A stretch of 34,503 bases of DNA from an uncultured Isosphaeraceae bacterium (GTDB lineage Bacteria; Planctomycetota; Planctomycetia; Isosphaerales; Isosphaeraceae). The notes beneath the pieces were generated by a model. The model had not been told where the DNA came from, did not search any database, and saw only the letters and a list, made by a program, of their open reading frames with translations. Numbering within the stretch: the stretch's first letter is position 1; the number at the start of each line of letters is the position of its first letter. The stretch is from positions 1-34,503 of the forward strand of contig CALLYK010000311.1 of the NCBI GenBank assembly GCA_937858365.1, written 5' to 3'. Both the position numbers and the translations under genes were made by a program. Below, piece by piece: positions 8,726-18,022 of the stretch.

Positions 8726-10309
8726 ATGACGCGGATCGCCATTTACGATACCACCTTGCGCGACGGCAGCCAGGGCGAGGGGGTCAACTTCTCGCTCCAC
8801 GACAAGCTGCTCATCACAAGCAGGCTCGATGAACTCGGGGTCGACTTCATCGAGGGGGGCTATCCCCTTTCGAACCCCAAAGACACCGCCTACTTCCGCG
8901 AAGTGCGCGGCCTCGACCTGAAACACGCGAAAGTCGTGGCCTTCGGGATGACACGCCGGCGGGACACCGCCGCGGGGGACGACCCAGGGATGAAAGCGCT
9001 GATCGACGCCGGCACGGGCGCCGTGACGATCGTGGGCAAGACCTGGGACCTGCACGCGACCGAGGTCCTGGGCGTGGGTCTGGACGAGAACCTGGCGATG
9101 ATCGCTGATTCGGTGGCCTTCTGCTCGTCGCGCGTGGCGGAGGTTATCTACGACGCCGAGCACTTCTTCGACGGCCATCGTCGCAATCCGGAATACGCCC
9201 TGAAGACGCTGAAGGCCGCGGTGGACGCCGGGGCCGCCTGGCTGGTGCTCTGCGACACCAACGGCGGTTCCCTTCCCGAACAGGTGGCGGACGCAGTGGC
9301 GAAGGTCGTCAACGCCTTTCCAACGGTGAAGGTCGGCATCCACACACACAACGACGGCGAGCTCGCCGTGGCGAACAGCTTGGCGGCGGTCCGAGCGGGC
9401 GCGACCCAGGTGCAAGGCACGATCAACGGCATCGGCGAGCGCTGCGGCAACGTGGACCTTTGCAGCGTCATCGCCAATCTCGCGTTGAAGTACCCGGGAC
9501 TCGACCTGCTCCAACCGGGCAAGCTGACGCACCTGACGGAGGTCTCACGCTACGTCTACGAGACGGCCAACATGAACTTCCGCTCGGACCAGCCGTTCGT
9601 GGGCACGAGCGCCTTCGCGCATAAAGGGGGGATGCACGTCCACGCGGTGCGCAAGCTGGCCTCAAGCTACGAACACATCGACCCAACGCTGGTCGGGAAC
9701 GAGCGTCGCGTGCTGGTGAGCGAGCTTTCGGGTCGATCGAACATCGCCGAGAAGCTGGCCGAGTTCGGCCTGGAAGCGGACCATGCGCTGATGACGAAGG
9801 TCCTCGACCGGGTGCAGGACCTCGAGAACGAGGGGTATCAGTTCGAAGCGGCCGAGGCTTCGTTCGTGCTCTTGGTTGAGAAGCTGGCGGGCAGATATCG
9901 TCCTTGGTTCGAGCGATTGGGGTATCGCGTGAGTGTCGAGAACGGCCCCGAGGGTACACCGCTCACCGAGGCGACCGTGAAGGTGAAGGTGGGCGAGCGT
10001 GTCGAGCACACGGTCAGCGAAGGAGACGGCCCGGTGAACGCCCTCGACGGCGCGCTCAGGAAGGCCCTCGAACCGCATTATCCACGTTTGCGTGAATTAC
10101 ATTTAGTGGACTACAAGGTACGCGTGATCAATGAACGAGCGGGCACGGCCGCGCGGGTGCGCGTGGTGATCGAGAGCCAGGACGACGGCGATGTCTGGGG
10201 CACGGTGGGCGTTTCCGAAAACGTCATCGAAGCGAGTTGGCTGGCGCTTCTGGACGCCTTCGAGCACAAGCTCGGAAAAGACGCTCGGGAACGAAGCGGT
10301 GCCGGCTGA
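8726..10309 (+). CDS. cimA: (R)-citramalate synthase
   Basis: CimA condenses pyruvate and acetyl-CoA to (R)-citramalate, the threonine-independent entry to isoleucine. The 527-residue protein opens with MTRIAIYDTTLRDGSQGEG, the HMGL-like TIM-barrel signature. It has the metal-binding HTHND motif (about residue 210) and the CGNVDLCSVIANL segment. The C-terminal third (from about 400) is the LeuA-type regulatory dimer domain. The DTTLRDGSQGEGV variant, the HKGGMHVHAV segment and the length favour CimA over 2-isopropylmalate synthase. The frame is open upstream to 8624, but homology starts at the ATG at 8726. Only a weak ribosome-binding site is visible. Confidence 0.93.
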   Translation: MTRIAIYDTTLRDGSQGEGVNFSLHDKLLITSRLDELGVDFIEGGYPLSNPKDTAYFREVRGLDLKHAKVVAFGMTRRRDTAAGDDPGMKALIDAGTGAVTIVGKTWDLHATEVLGVGLDENLAMIADSVAFCSSRVAEVIYDAEHFFDGHRRNPEYALKTLKAAVDAGAAWLVLCDTNGGSLPEQVADAVAKVVNAFPTVKVGIHTHNDGELAVANSLAAVRAGATQVQGTINGIGERCGNVDLCSVIANLALKYPGLDLLQPGKLTHLTEVSRYVYETANMNFRSDQPFVGTSAFAHKGGMHVHAVRKLASSYEHIDPTLVGNERRVLVSELSGRSNIAEKLAEFGLEADHALMTKVLDRVQDLENEGYQFEAAEASFVLLVEKLAGRYRPWFERLGYRVSVENGPEGTPLTEATVKVKVGERVEHTVSEGDGPVNALDGALRKALEPHYPRLRELHLVDYKVRVINERAGTAARVRVVIESQDDGDVWGTVGVSENVIEASWLALLDAFEHKLGKDARERSGAG

Positions 10310-10500
10310 GGGCCGAGTGACACTCCCCGCGACGGGGCGCCAGGGTATGAGGCGACCCGTTGCCCGTGCCACGCGCTTCGAGTAACGTGATGGTCCAAGG
10401 AAGGTCCATCTGGACAGCATCTCACATCCTTGTGCTTCGTGACCTTCCGGTAAACTCAGGTCTCGACACGTCTCGACCTTCAACTCTGAGAGGGCCACTG

Positions 10501-13500
10501 ATGCGATTCACGCTTGCCCCGCGTGCGCTCCGGCGCGCGACGAGTCGAGGACCACGGGTTTCTCGCCGTCGAGCGAGGACTTGTTGGGCCGAAGCGTTGG
10601 AACTGCGTTGCCTTCTGAGCCTGAATGGTACGCCGACGTGGGCCAATATCGGTCCCACGTTTTACAACGAGGACGGCGTGATCTGTTCCGGGTCCATTCA
10701 GGCCGTCGCGGTCGACCCCAGGAACGCAGACCGGGTCTTCATCGCCTCGTCAGGGGGCGGGGTCTGGCGAACGACCAATGCCACCGCCGCCGCCGGTCCG
10801 ACTTGGGTGCCCCTCACAGACGCACTCCCCTTCCTGGGGACGAGCGACGTTGTCTTCGATCCGCTTGACCCCACCCGCAACACGATCTGGGTCGGTACGG
10901 GCCGGGTCTCCAGCAGCTTCGCGACCCCTGGCCCCACTGTGGGTCTCTATAAGAGCACCAACGCCGACGCGGGACCCAGCGAAATCCAATGGACCAATCT
11001 GGGGCAAGACACGTTGCGAGGGTTGACCATCAGCACGGTCCTGCCCACGACCATCATGGAATCGGGGAAGCAGGTCATCCTCGTGGCGACCAAGAAGTCA
11101 CCCTCGACCGGCGACGACCGCAGTCCTTCCACCGAAAGCACCGGCCTCTATCGCAGCGCCGATGGCGGCCAGAGCTGGGACCTGATCTCGGGCAGGACGC
11201 TCGACGATGGGACGATCGCACTGCCGAGCGGTGATGTCTCGGAACTGGTGCTCGATCCTTCCAATCCGACGGCCCCGACGCTTTTCGCGGCCCTGCCGGG
11301 GCTTGGCGTCTTTCGGAGCGTCGATGGCGGCAAGTCCTGGACGGTCACGGCCGGAAACGCCCAGCTCGGGGGCCTCTCCGCGCGAGGTCGCATCCGGCTG
11401 GCGATCCATCCCGACGCCGCGGCCCCCTCGAACGATGTCGTGTATGTCGGCGTTACCGATGATAACGTCATGATCGGACTTTATCGCAGCGACGACGCCG
11501 GCGCCTCGTGGAAGTCGCTCGGGCCGATCAAGCGGGACTTGCACACGCTGGACCAGGCGAGCCTGCACGTCTCGATGGTGGCCGACCCGACCGACCCGAA
11601 CGTGGTCTATGTCGGCGGCGATAGTCCGGGCGAAGACAACGGCGTCCACTATCGTGTCACCTACGCGGAGTCGGGAAACACCTGGGAGTCCTTGGATGGG
11701 AAGGCGGCGAACGAGACCGTGACGCACACGGACTCGCGCAACATGGTCTTCGACCGCAATGGTGACATCCTGGAAGTGGACGACGGAGGCATCTTCCGCC
11801 TCGCGAAGCCAAGCGATCCCCGAGGGCGGAAGTGGTCGCCGATGTCCAGTAATTTGACGATCGCGGAATTGACCTCGGTCGCTTACGACTCGGTGAATCA
11901 CGTCGTCTTCGGGGGCTCGCAAGACAACGGGTCGCCCGGCCAAGGAAAGGAGGGAGACCCTACCTCGTTTACCGACTTGAGCTCCGGCGACGGTGAGGCG
12001 GCCTACGCGGACAACACGTCCACGCCCGGTTCCTCTGTCCATTACACTTCGCCGGGTTCGCTCACGATCTTCCGGAGCGTTTACGACGGGACGGGCAAGC
12101 CGATCGACGCGGGGCCTCGAGCCAAGGATGGAAGCACCGTCGTCAAGTTCACCGTCTCAGGGGCGCAGAAGGGCCTGAAAGAACTGGACAAGCCCAGCCA
12201 GAATTCCCCGTTCGCACTCAACGCGGTTGACCCCAAACGCATGCTCATCGGGGCAAAGTCACTCTACGAGTCGTTCGACTCCGGGATGACCCTGACCGCC
12301 CTAGGCGGCCTGAAGGACGGCAAGCCCGCAAGTGTGGTGGGCCTTGTTCGGAGTCTGGCCTACGGCGGCTTCCAGGGGAACACCCCCAAGCCCGACGTGG
12401 CCTACGCGGGTGTGAACCGATCAGGTACCCCGTCGCTCCTCTTAAGGACCGAGCGAGGCAAGCCGTTTGTCCCCCTAAGGTCCTATCCTGGGGAGACCCC
12501 CCAGCAGATCGTCTTGGACCCCGACGACTGGCGCGTCGCCTACGTCCTGGATAGCGAAGGGAAGGTCTGGCGCACCGCCGACGCGAGCGCATCGAGTCCG
12601 ACCTTCACCAATGTCACCAGCAATCTGGGGTCGGTCGTCACGATCGCCTCGGCCCTCGCGGTCTTCCGACCGGGGGCAGGTTCTCCGCCGGTCCTCTTCG
12701 TCGGCGGTCAGGGTGGCGTGGCCGCGACCGACGACCCGACGGCCTCGCAGGTCACTTGGGTGAAGTTCGGCGCCGCGATGCCCCATGTCCTTGTGACGGG
12801 TCTCGTCGTGAACTCGGTGGACAATGTCCTGGTCGCTTCGACCTTCGGCCGCGGCTTTTGGAAGGTGGACAGGCTCTCGGATTTCGCGGGCGACCAGGCA
12901 CCTGTCCTGACGGCCACCACGACCCCGCTCGACGTCACGTTCACGGCCAGGGCGGGGCCGGTCTCCATCGTGGACCCGAGCCTGGAAGTGACCGACCCCG
13001 ACCAGACGATGATCTACCAAGCGACCATCACTCTCCTCAACCCCACGGACGGCTCTTTCGAGAAGGTCCAGGTCGATACGTCGGGCACGAAGATCACCGC
13101 GGGGGCCTACCAAGCGAAGAGCGGCATCCTCGAATTGTCCGGTCTCGATACGCTGGCCAACTATCAGAACGTGCTGCGTACGGCGACCTACGACAACGTG
13201 GGCGAGATGATCGACCAGGCCGTCCGAACGATCACCATCACGGTCGGAGATGGGGTCGTCTTCAGCAATCGTCTGACGACCCGCGTGACCATGAAACCGG
13301 CCTCGCCCAGCGCGCCTCAGACCGATGATGAGGAGGAGATCGTCGAGGGTGAAAACACGTTCGTCGCCAACGGGGACCCGCTTCGCGTGGCCAAACGATT
13401 GACCGTTCGCGACCCGGATTCGACCTTGCTCCAATCGGCCACGGTCACGCTGGTCGACCCGCCCGACGCCGACGAGGAAGTGCTCGCCGTAGACACGACC

Positions 13501-14859
13501 GGCACCGCGATCACGGCCCTTTACGACCCGGAAAGCGCGGTCCTGGTCTTGGTCGGCGCCGACACGCCCTCCCATTATCAACAGGTCCTCAACACGCTCA
13601 CCTACGACAATCTCGCCCTTCTGCCTGACGCCCGGCCGCGTCAGGTCGAAATCGTGGTGAGCGACGGGACCTATGAGGGCCTAGTCACGTCCATCACGTT
13701 CACGATCACAACGGTGAACCACGCCCCTATCCTTCAACCCGGATCCACATTCACCCTGGACGACTTCGATGAGATCGCCCCGAGAGAAAGCGTGGTCGGG
13801 ACTTGGGTCGGCGACCTTCTCGAATCGGGGGTGCCCGGCGACGCGATCACGGACATCGACCCGAATGACGAAGGCGGCATCGCGGTCGTCGGCGTGGACA
13901 ACACACACGGCACGTGGGAGTTCTCCACCGACGGCGGCGAGACCTGGGAAGCCTTCGACGACCAGTCGCCCTCGCACGCGACCTTGCTCACGGACGACCT
14001 GGAATCGCTGATACGGTTCGTGCCCTCGCCGTACTTCTACGGGACGGTGAGTGCGGGGCTGCTTTTCCGCGCGTGGGACCAAACGACGGACCGGGCCCAA
14101 CTCACGGAACGCGACGAGGTCAATGGGAGGTCCGCCGACACGACCTTGAACGGCGGCGACACGGCCTTCAGCACGGGCGTCGGTGTCGTGGGCCTGGTCG
14201 TCAACCCCGTCAATCAACAACCACGATTCGACCCAGGGACAAATGTCACTCGAACGTCGGACGGACGACCGCATTTCCTTCGAGGCTGGGCGATGAACGC
14301 GTCGCCTGGGGCGCCCAACGAGACCGGTCAGACGCTCTGGTTCGAGGTGACCAATAACAACAACGCCTACTTCCTCGTCCAGCCGTCGATTTCGCCGAAG
14401 GGCGACCTTTCCTTCACGCCGGTGTCCGGGGCCCAAGGCACGGCCACGGTGAGTGTGCGCCTGCGTGACGACGGCGGCATCGACAACGGCGGCAAGGACA
14501 CCTCACCCTGGCGCACATTCACCATCACGCTGACGGTGCCTGCCCCCGTGGTCCAATCCTCGCGTTACGTGGTCCCGCGCAACGGCAGATTGATCGTCTT
14601 CGGTCCATCGGGGCTGATCGTCCAAGGTCAGGCAAGCGGCGCGGGCCCGCTTCGGGTCCAACTGCTCAAGGGGCCCTCCAGGGGTCATCTCAAGTTGAGT
14701 CGCGATGGGGCCTTCCTCTACCTGCCCTTCGCCTCGTTCCTCAAGCAAGGTCGAGACCGCTTCACGTTCCGAGTGATCGACGCGAAAGGTCGCGGCAGCG
14801 GGGTGGCGAGCGTGACACTCGTGCGCCAGGGGGCCCGGCCTGCCGCGCAAATTCGATGA
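10501..14859 (+). CDS. Giant LEPR-XLL-type surface protein with BNR propeller and cadherin-like repeats
   Basis: The predicted protein has 1452 residues. The N-terminus is very basic (Arg-rich to about residue 35) and ends in ALELRCLLS, a variant of the LEPR-XLL motif that planctomycetes place at the start of large exported proteins. Residues about 45-790 contain repeated BNR/Asp-box-like motifs (SADGGQSWDL, SVDGGKSWTV, SDDAGASWKS), as in sortilin/xyloglucanase-type propellers. Two tandem modules of about 120 residues follow, each with a YDN and a DG-rich ending (ATYDNVG / LTYDNLA), then a module with WEFSTDGGETWEAF and FRAWDQT, and C-terminal Ig/VCBS-like domains. A GAGAGGG ribosome-binding site precedes the ATG at 10501. 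Role at the cell surface is likely (adhesion or polysaccharide binding) but inferred; no glycosidase residues were identified. Confidence 0.85.
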   Translation: MRFTLAPRALRRATSRGPRVSRRRARTCWAEALELRCLLSLNGTPTWANIGPTFYNEDGVICSGSIQAVAVDPRNADRVFIASSGGGVWRTTNATAAAGPTWVPLTDALPFLGTSDVVFDPLDPTRNTIWVGTGRVSSSFATPGPTVGLYKSTNADAGPSEIQWTNLGQDTLRGLTISTVLPTTIMESGKQVILVATKKSPSTGDDRSPSTESTGLYRSADGGQSWDLISGRTLDDGTIALPSGDVSELVLDPSNPTAPTLFAALPGLGVFRSVDGGKSWTVTAGNAQLGGLSARGRIRLAIHPDAAAPSNDVVYVGVTDDNVMIGLYRSDDAGASWKSLGPIKRDLHTLDQASLHVSMVADPTDPNVVYVGGDSPGEDNGVHYRVTYAESGNTWESLDGKAANETVTHTDSRNMVFDRNGDILEVDDGGIFRLAKPSDPRGRKWSPMSSNLTIAELTSVAYDSVNHVVFGGSQDNGSPGQGKEGDPTSFTDLSSGDGEAAYADNTSTPGSSVHYTSPGSLTIFRSVYDGTGKPIDAGPRAKDGSTVVKFTVSGAQKGLKELDKPSQNSPFALNAVDPKRMLIGAKSLYESFDSGMTLTALGGLKDGKPASVVGLVRSLAYGGFQGNTPKPDVAYAGVNRSGTPSLLLRTERGKPFVPLRSYPGETPQQIVLDPDDWRVAYVLDSEGKVWRTADASASSPTFTNVTSNLGSVVTIASALAVFRPGAGSPPVLFVGGQGGVAATDDPTASQVTWVKFGAAMPHVLVTGLVVNSVDNVLVASTFGRGFWKVDRLSDFAGDQAPVLTATTTPLDVTFTARAGPVSIVDPSLEVTDPDQTMIYQATITLLNPTDGSFEKVQVDTSGTKITAGAYQAKSGILELSGLDTLANYQNVLRTATYDNVGEMIDQAVRTITITVGDGVVFSNRLTTRVTMKPASPSAPQTDDEEEIVEGENTFVANGDPLRVAKRLTVRDPDSTLLQSATVTLVDPPDADEEVLAVDTTGTAITALYDPESAVLVLVGADTPSHYQQVLNTLTYDNLALLPDARPRQVEIVVSDGTYEGLVTSITFTITTVNHAPILQPGSTFTLDDFDEIAPRESVVGTWVGDLLESGVPGDAITDIDPNDEGGIAVVGVDNTHGTWEFSTDGGETWEAFDDQSPSHATLLTDDLESLIRFVPSPYFYGTVSAGLLFRAWDQTTDRAQLTERDEVNGRSADTTLNGGDTAFSTGVGVVGLVVNPVNQQPRFDPGTNVTRTSDGRPHFLRGWAMNASPGAPNETGQTLWFEVTNNNNAYFLVQPSISPKGDLSFTPVSGAQGTATVSVRLRDDGGIDNGGKDTSPWRTFTITLTVPAPVVQSSRYVVPRNGRLIVFGPSGLIVQGQASGAGPLRVQLLKGPSRGHLKLSRDGAFLYLPFASFLKQGRDRFTFRVIDAKGRGSGVASVTLVRQGARPAAQIR

Positions 14860-14915
14860 TCCTCGTTCCGAAAGAGACAAGCTCGCGCTGAGAGAACGTG
14901 GTCCTATCAAGATAC

Positions 14916-15356
14916 TCAGACACCTTGCTTCTTGTCGCCCTTCACGCGAACAACGTTGTAGCTCTTGGTCGCCGGGTCGCTGATGTCCTCGATCGCGATA
15001 CCCTGTTCGCGGGCCGCGGCGATGCCGGCGCTCAGCATGTCGTTGAACGCCCGGGTGATTCCAGTCACTTCGTTGACGATCGGCGCGCTCCGCGACCAGT
15101 GGCGGCGCTCGTAGAACTCGGCGCCGTCTTTAGCGGTTAGGAGCAGGCCCTTCTCCTTGACCAGGTCCAGGGCCTTGCAGACGCCCTCGTGGACCTGCAC
15201 AAAGCGCGTCGCGTACTGTCTCTTCGTGAAGCCGGACCTGAACCAGCAAGGCTTGCCTTCAGTGCGGAAGCTCGTGAGGCCAATGACGAAGGGGTCGCAC
15301 CCCTCGCAGGGTTTGACGAGGATCAAATGACCGTGCCGGAGCATCACGGAGGTCAT
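14916..15356 (-). CDS. Hypothetical protein, about 146 residues
   Basis: The product begins MTSVMLRHGHLILVKPCEG and carries two cysteines as C-E-G-C near residue 18, a central KALDLVKEKGLLLTAKDGAEF segment (split here: KALDLVKEKG, LLLTAKDG), and a lysine-rich tail. I recognise no family. An in-frame TTG at 15362 and a later ATG are alternative starts; a GGAG motif touches the ATG at 15356, which would favour the ATG nine bases further in. The start overlaps the stop of an upstream open stretch (15358-15454) as ATGA. The gene lies next to a decayed gene and may itself be accessory. It converges with the surface-protein gene. Confidence 0.55.
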   Translation of the reverse strand: MTSVMLRHGHLILVKPCEGCDPFVIGLTSFRTEGKPCWFRSGFTKRQYATRFVQVHEGVCKALDLVKEKGLLLTAKDGAEFYERRHWSRSAPIVNEVTGITRAFNDMLSAGIAAAREQGIAIEDISDPATKSYNVVRVKGDKKQGV

Positions 15357-15454
15357 CTCCAAAAGAAAGCTGTTCCGGAGCTGAGCGAGGGAGCGCTATC
15401 GAGCTGCTCGAGATAGTCCTCCGCGCGCCAGAGCGTGGTCGTGTCTAGGAACTT

Positions 15455-15773
15455 TCACGCCGGTTCGAAAAACCGAAGATTCAATTCCGCGGGCACGTCG
15501 CCGAACCAGCAGGGCGCGGTCCTGAGGCAGAGTCCCCTGTGATCGGGGTCGTCTTTCTCGTCCAAGCGCGCGCGGACCGCCGGCGGTAGCTCGTACCCCC
15601 GCTTGAAGGAGTATCCTGATGGGCAAGGGCTCGTAGGCGGGGTCCACAGGCAGCAGTTCGCCGACGTTGTTAAAGGGCAGGTCGAGCAGCCTCTCGCGGA
15701 GCCGCCCCAACTCTTCCAGGAGGGCCTGTTCGGGGCACTCGAAGTGATAAACGAAGTCGATTCAAATGCCCAT
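15455..15773 (-). pseudogene. Decayed hypothetical gene (nonsense plus frameshift)
   Basis: Reading from the ATG at 15773, the frame gives MGI, an in-frame TGA (15762-15764), then a protein-like stretch IDFVYHFECPEQALLEELG that runs through NNVGELLPVDPAYEPLPI to about base 15615. The sense then continues in another frame as SFKRGYELPPAVRARLDEK through LNLRFFEPA and stops at 15455. Joining the two gives about 105 residues of plausible protein, so at least one premature stop and one frameshift are present. The same frame is open again after the stop until 15358. Real decay is most likely; sequencing error is possible. Family not recognised. Confidence 0.6.
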
Positions 15774-15813
15774 GTCGCTGGAGGTCGTTTCCTGTCGAGT
15801 CTGTCGGTCCTCG

Positions 15814-17160
15814 TCATTTCCTGGGCTTGAGCGGGTCGGGGTCGCGGTCGCCGAGCCCCCCCTTCAGCGGCACCTTGCGTTGGGGCTTGGGTACGGTGGG
15901 TTCGTCGGGGCCTTCGTCCTCGGGTTCAGGTGTCGGCGCCACTGGCCCCGGCTTGAGCGAAAGGCTGATCTTCTCCGCGTCGCCATCGACCTTGAGGATG
16001 CGGACCTGCACCTCCTGCCCCGGTTCGACCACGTCCTTCACGCGGAAGACCCGCTTCGGGCCCAACTCCGAAATGTGAATCAAACCCTCGATCCCCGGTT
16101 CGAGCTCGACGAAGGCGCCGAACTCCATCAGCTTCGTCACCTTGCCGGGGACGGTCGTGCCGGCTGCGTACTTGTCCTCGACGTCGTCCCAAGGACTGGC
16201 GAGCAACTGCTTCAGACCGAGTGTGACCTTCTCCTTCTCGCGGTCGATGCGCAGGACCTTCACGCGGACGGCCTGTCCCGGTTTGAAGAGCTTGGCCGGG
16301 TCGTCCACGCGGGCCCAACTCATCTCGCCGACCGGCAAGAGACCATCGACGCCGCCGATGTCGATGAAGGCGCCGAACGACTTCACCGATCGCACCGTGC
16401 CCTCGCGTTCCTGTCCCTCTTCCAGGGCCCCCCACGTCTTCTCGCGCAGCTCGGCGCGGATGCGTTCCAGGAGTTCGCGTCGCGAGACGACCAGGTTTTT
16501 CTCGCGCGGGTTCGCCTCGGTGACGAGCACTGGGAAGCGCTCGTTCAAATAGACCGCCGCATCCTCGACACGATTAATATCGATTTGGCCGATGGGCAGA
16601 AATCCGCGGATGCCGTTGACCTGGACCTCGAGGCCCCCCTTGATGACCTTGGAGACGCGGGCGTCGACGATGAGACCTTTGCGGAGGTTCTCCCAGCTCG
16701 CCTCGACGGCCGCCCCTTTGCGTGAGAGTCGGAGCAGACCTTCGGCCGGGTCGAAGCGATCGACGACGACGTCGATCAACGCGCCCGGTTCGGGGAGGCC
16801 CTCGTCGAACTGGGAGGCAGGGACCATGCCCTCGCTCTTGCCGCCGAGGTCCACGAAGACTTGATCGCCGCGGACGCGAATCACCTTCCCCTGTCGCGGC
16901 CCGCGTGTTTCCTCCTGGCCGACGGCCCCTTTGGGCACGTGGGCGCGATCGTCGGCCCGAGTGCGCGGGCCTGGGCGGGCGATCTCCAGGCTCAACGGGT
17001 CGAAGCCTTGCAGGGAGGCCTCAAGTTCCGCCTCCAACTGCTCGTCCCACTGACGCTTGAGCGAGGTGTCGACCGGCCTTTCGGCGGCCTTCATCGCAGC
17101 GTCGAGGGCCGCGTCGATCACTTTTTCTTCGTCGATCCTTCGGAAGGATGGGTCGGCCAT
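15814..17160 (-). CDS. rpsA: S1 RNA-binding domain protein (ribosomal protein S1-like, four domains)
   Basis: The 448-residue protein has an acidic helical N-terminus and four S1 OB-fold repeats at about residues 89-147, 161-227, 250-316 and 335-402. The third and fourth carry the classic cores SFGAFIDIGGVDGLLPVGEM and EFGAFVELEPGIEGLIHISE. The tail is proline-rich and charged. S1 proteins help mRNA bind the 30S subunit. E. coli S1 has six repeats; four-domain forms occur in many other phyla. Whether this is the ribosomal S1 or a second S1-domain protein cannot be decided from one window. The gene ends the long minus-strand run, 21 bases after the CBM9-like gene. Confidence 0.88.
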   Translation of the reverse strand: MADPSFRRIDEEKVIDAALDAAMKAAERPVDTSLKRQWDEQLEAELEASLQGFDPLSLEIARPGPRTRADDRAHVPKGAVGQEETRGPRQGKVIRVRGDQVFVDLGGKSEGMVPASQFDEGLPEPGALIDVVVDRFDPAEGLLRLSRKGAAVEASWENLRKGLIVDARVSKVIKGGLEVQVNGIRGFLPIGQIDINRVEDAAVYLNERFPVLVTEANPREKNLVVSRRELLERIRAELREKTWGALEEGQEREGTVRSVKSFGAFIDIGGVDGLLPVGEMSWARVDDPAKLFKPGQAVRVKVLRIDREKEKVTLGLKQLLASPWDDVEDKYAAGTTVPGKVTKLMEFGAFVELEPGIEGLIHISELGPKRVFRVKDVVEPGQEVQVRILKVDGDAEKISLSLKPGPVAPTPEPEDEGPDEPTVPKPQRKVPLKGGLGDRDPDPLKPRK

Positions 17161-17181
17161 TGTTCGCGTCTCGGTCCCTGT

Positions 17182-17955
17182 TCATGCGTCGTCAATCAAT
17201 TCGAGCGTGGCCCAAAGGCTGGGGTCCTCGCCGACCGGGAACTCGCGGCCCACGGCGAGGTGTCGGTCGCCGCGCTCCGAGTCCCCCACACGATAATACA
17301 AACCCAGCCTCCGGTTCGTCTCGGGGTCGAACCCGTGGAGGGCCTCCGCGCTGAGGAAGATGTCGAGGCGATATCCATCCTTGGTTGACTCCGCGGCGGC
17401 CTGGAACGAGCCCGACTTGGCCTGCGGCGGCTCGCCCAGGGCGCGATGGATCTTGCCTTGCGTGAGTTCCACGGACAGCGAAGGGCCCTTCACCGACCCC
17501 CGAAAGTTCGCGGTGAAACGATGGCAGAAGCGCGTCGCGCGGTGGACGTCGCGTGTGTCGCGTGTGTCGACCCACAGGTCCACCTCATCGCGACCGCCGA
17601 GCGCGAGGGGGTCGGTTTGGATCGGCTTCTTCTTGCCGCGCACCGTGAACGTGAAGCCAAGGCCCTTCTCGTCCCACCCGGCGCGCACCGAGCACCACGA
17701 AGGTCGGCCATCGAGGGCGCCGAAGTCGGGGAGTTCGCAAGAGGCGGGAAGGTCGAGCAACCCCCCTTTGCTCGTGGACAAGCCGACCACGCGCGGACAG
17801 CGAAGAATCAAACGGAACCAGAAGGCTTGTGGGACCAGAGGACTCGCGCTCACGCTGTATCGTTCCTTCGAAGTCTCAGTTCCATCATTCCAGGGAAAGG
17901 ACAACGATTCGCCCTGGTGATAAGTGGGCCCTTCGTACTTGGATGGGTCTCGCAT
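17182..17955 (-). CDS. CBM9/DOMON-like beta-sandwich hypothetical protein
   Basis: The product has 257 residues with no signal peptide or membrane segment. From about residue 85 it shows a beta-rich pattern: WDEKGLGFTFTVRGKK, a DEVDLWVDTRDTRDVHRATRF segment (shown with its D and R/H residues in the order typical for CBM9-like modules), and a final YRLDIFLSAEALHGFDPE. This resembles family 9 carbohydrate-binding-like domains found in many planctomycete hypotheticals. A cytoplasmic location would be unusual for a sugar-binding module. It sits between ribH and the S1 gene on the same strand. Start uncertain; the ATG at 17955 is used because a GGTGG motif precedes it. Confidence 0.65.
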   Translation of the reverse strand: MRDPSKYEGPTYHQGESLSFPWNDGTETSKERYSVSASPLVPQAFWFRLILRCPRVVGLSTSKGGLLDLPASCELPDFGALDGRPSWCSVRAGWDEKGLGFTFTVRGKKKPIQTDPLALGGRDEVDLWVDTRDTRDVHRATRFCHRFTANFRGSVKGPSLSVELTQGKIHRALGEPPQAKSGSFQAAAESTKDGYRLDIFLSAEALHGFDPETNRRLGLYYRVGDSERGDRHLAVGREFPVGEDPSLWATLELIDDA

Positions 17956-18022
17956 CGTGATTTCGCCACCATTTTGGGCGAGTATCAGCCGGACTCGGGA
18001 CGGGATTCAAGTGAGACATCCG

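Noticed and set aside
11098-12042. 314-codon minus-strand frame inside the giant surface-protein gene
   Set aside because: It is antisense to clear BNR-repeat coding sequence and has no domain of its own.
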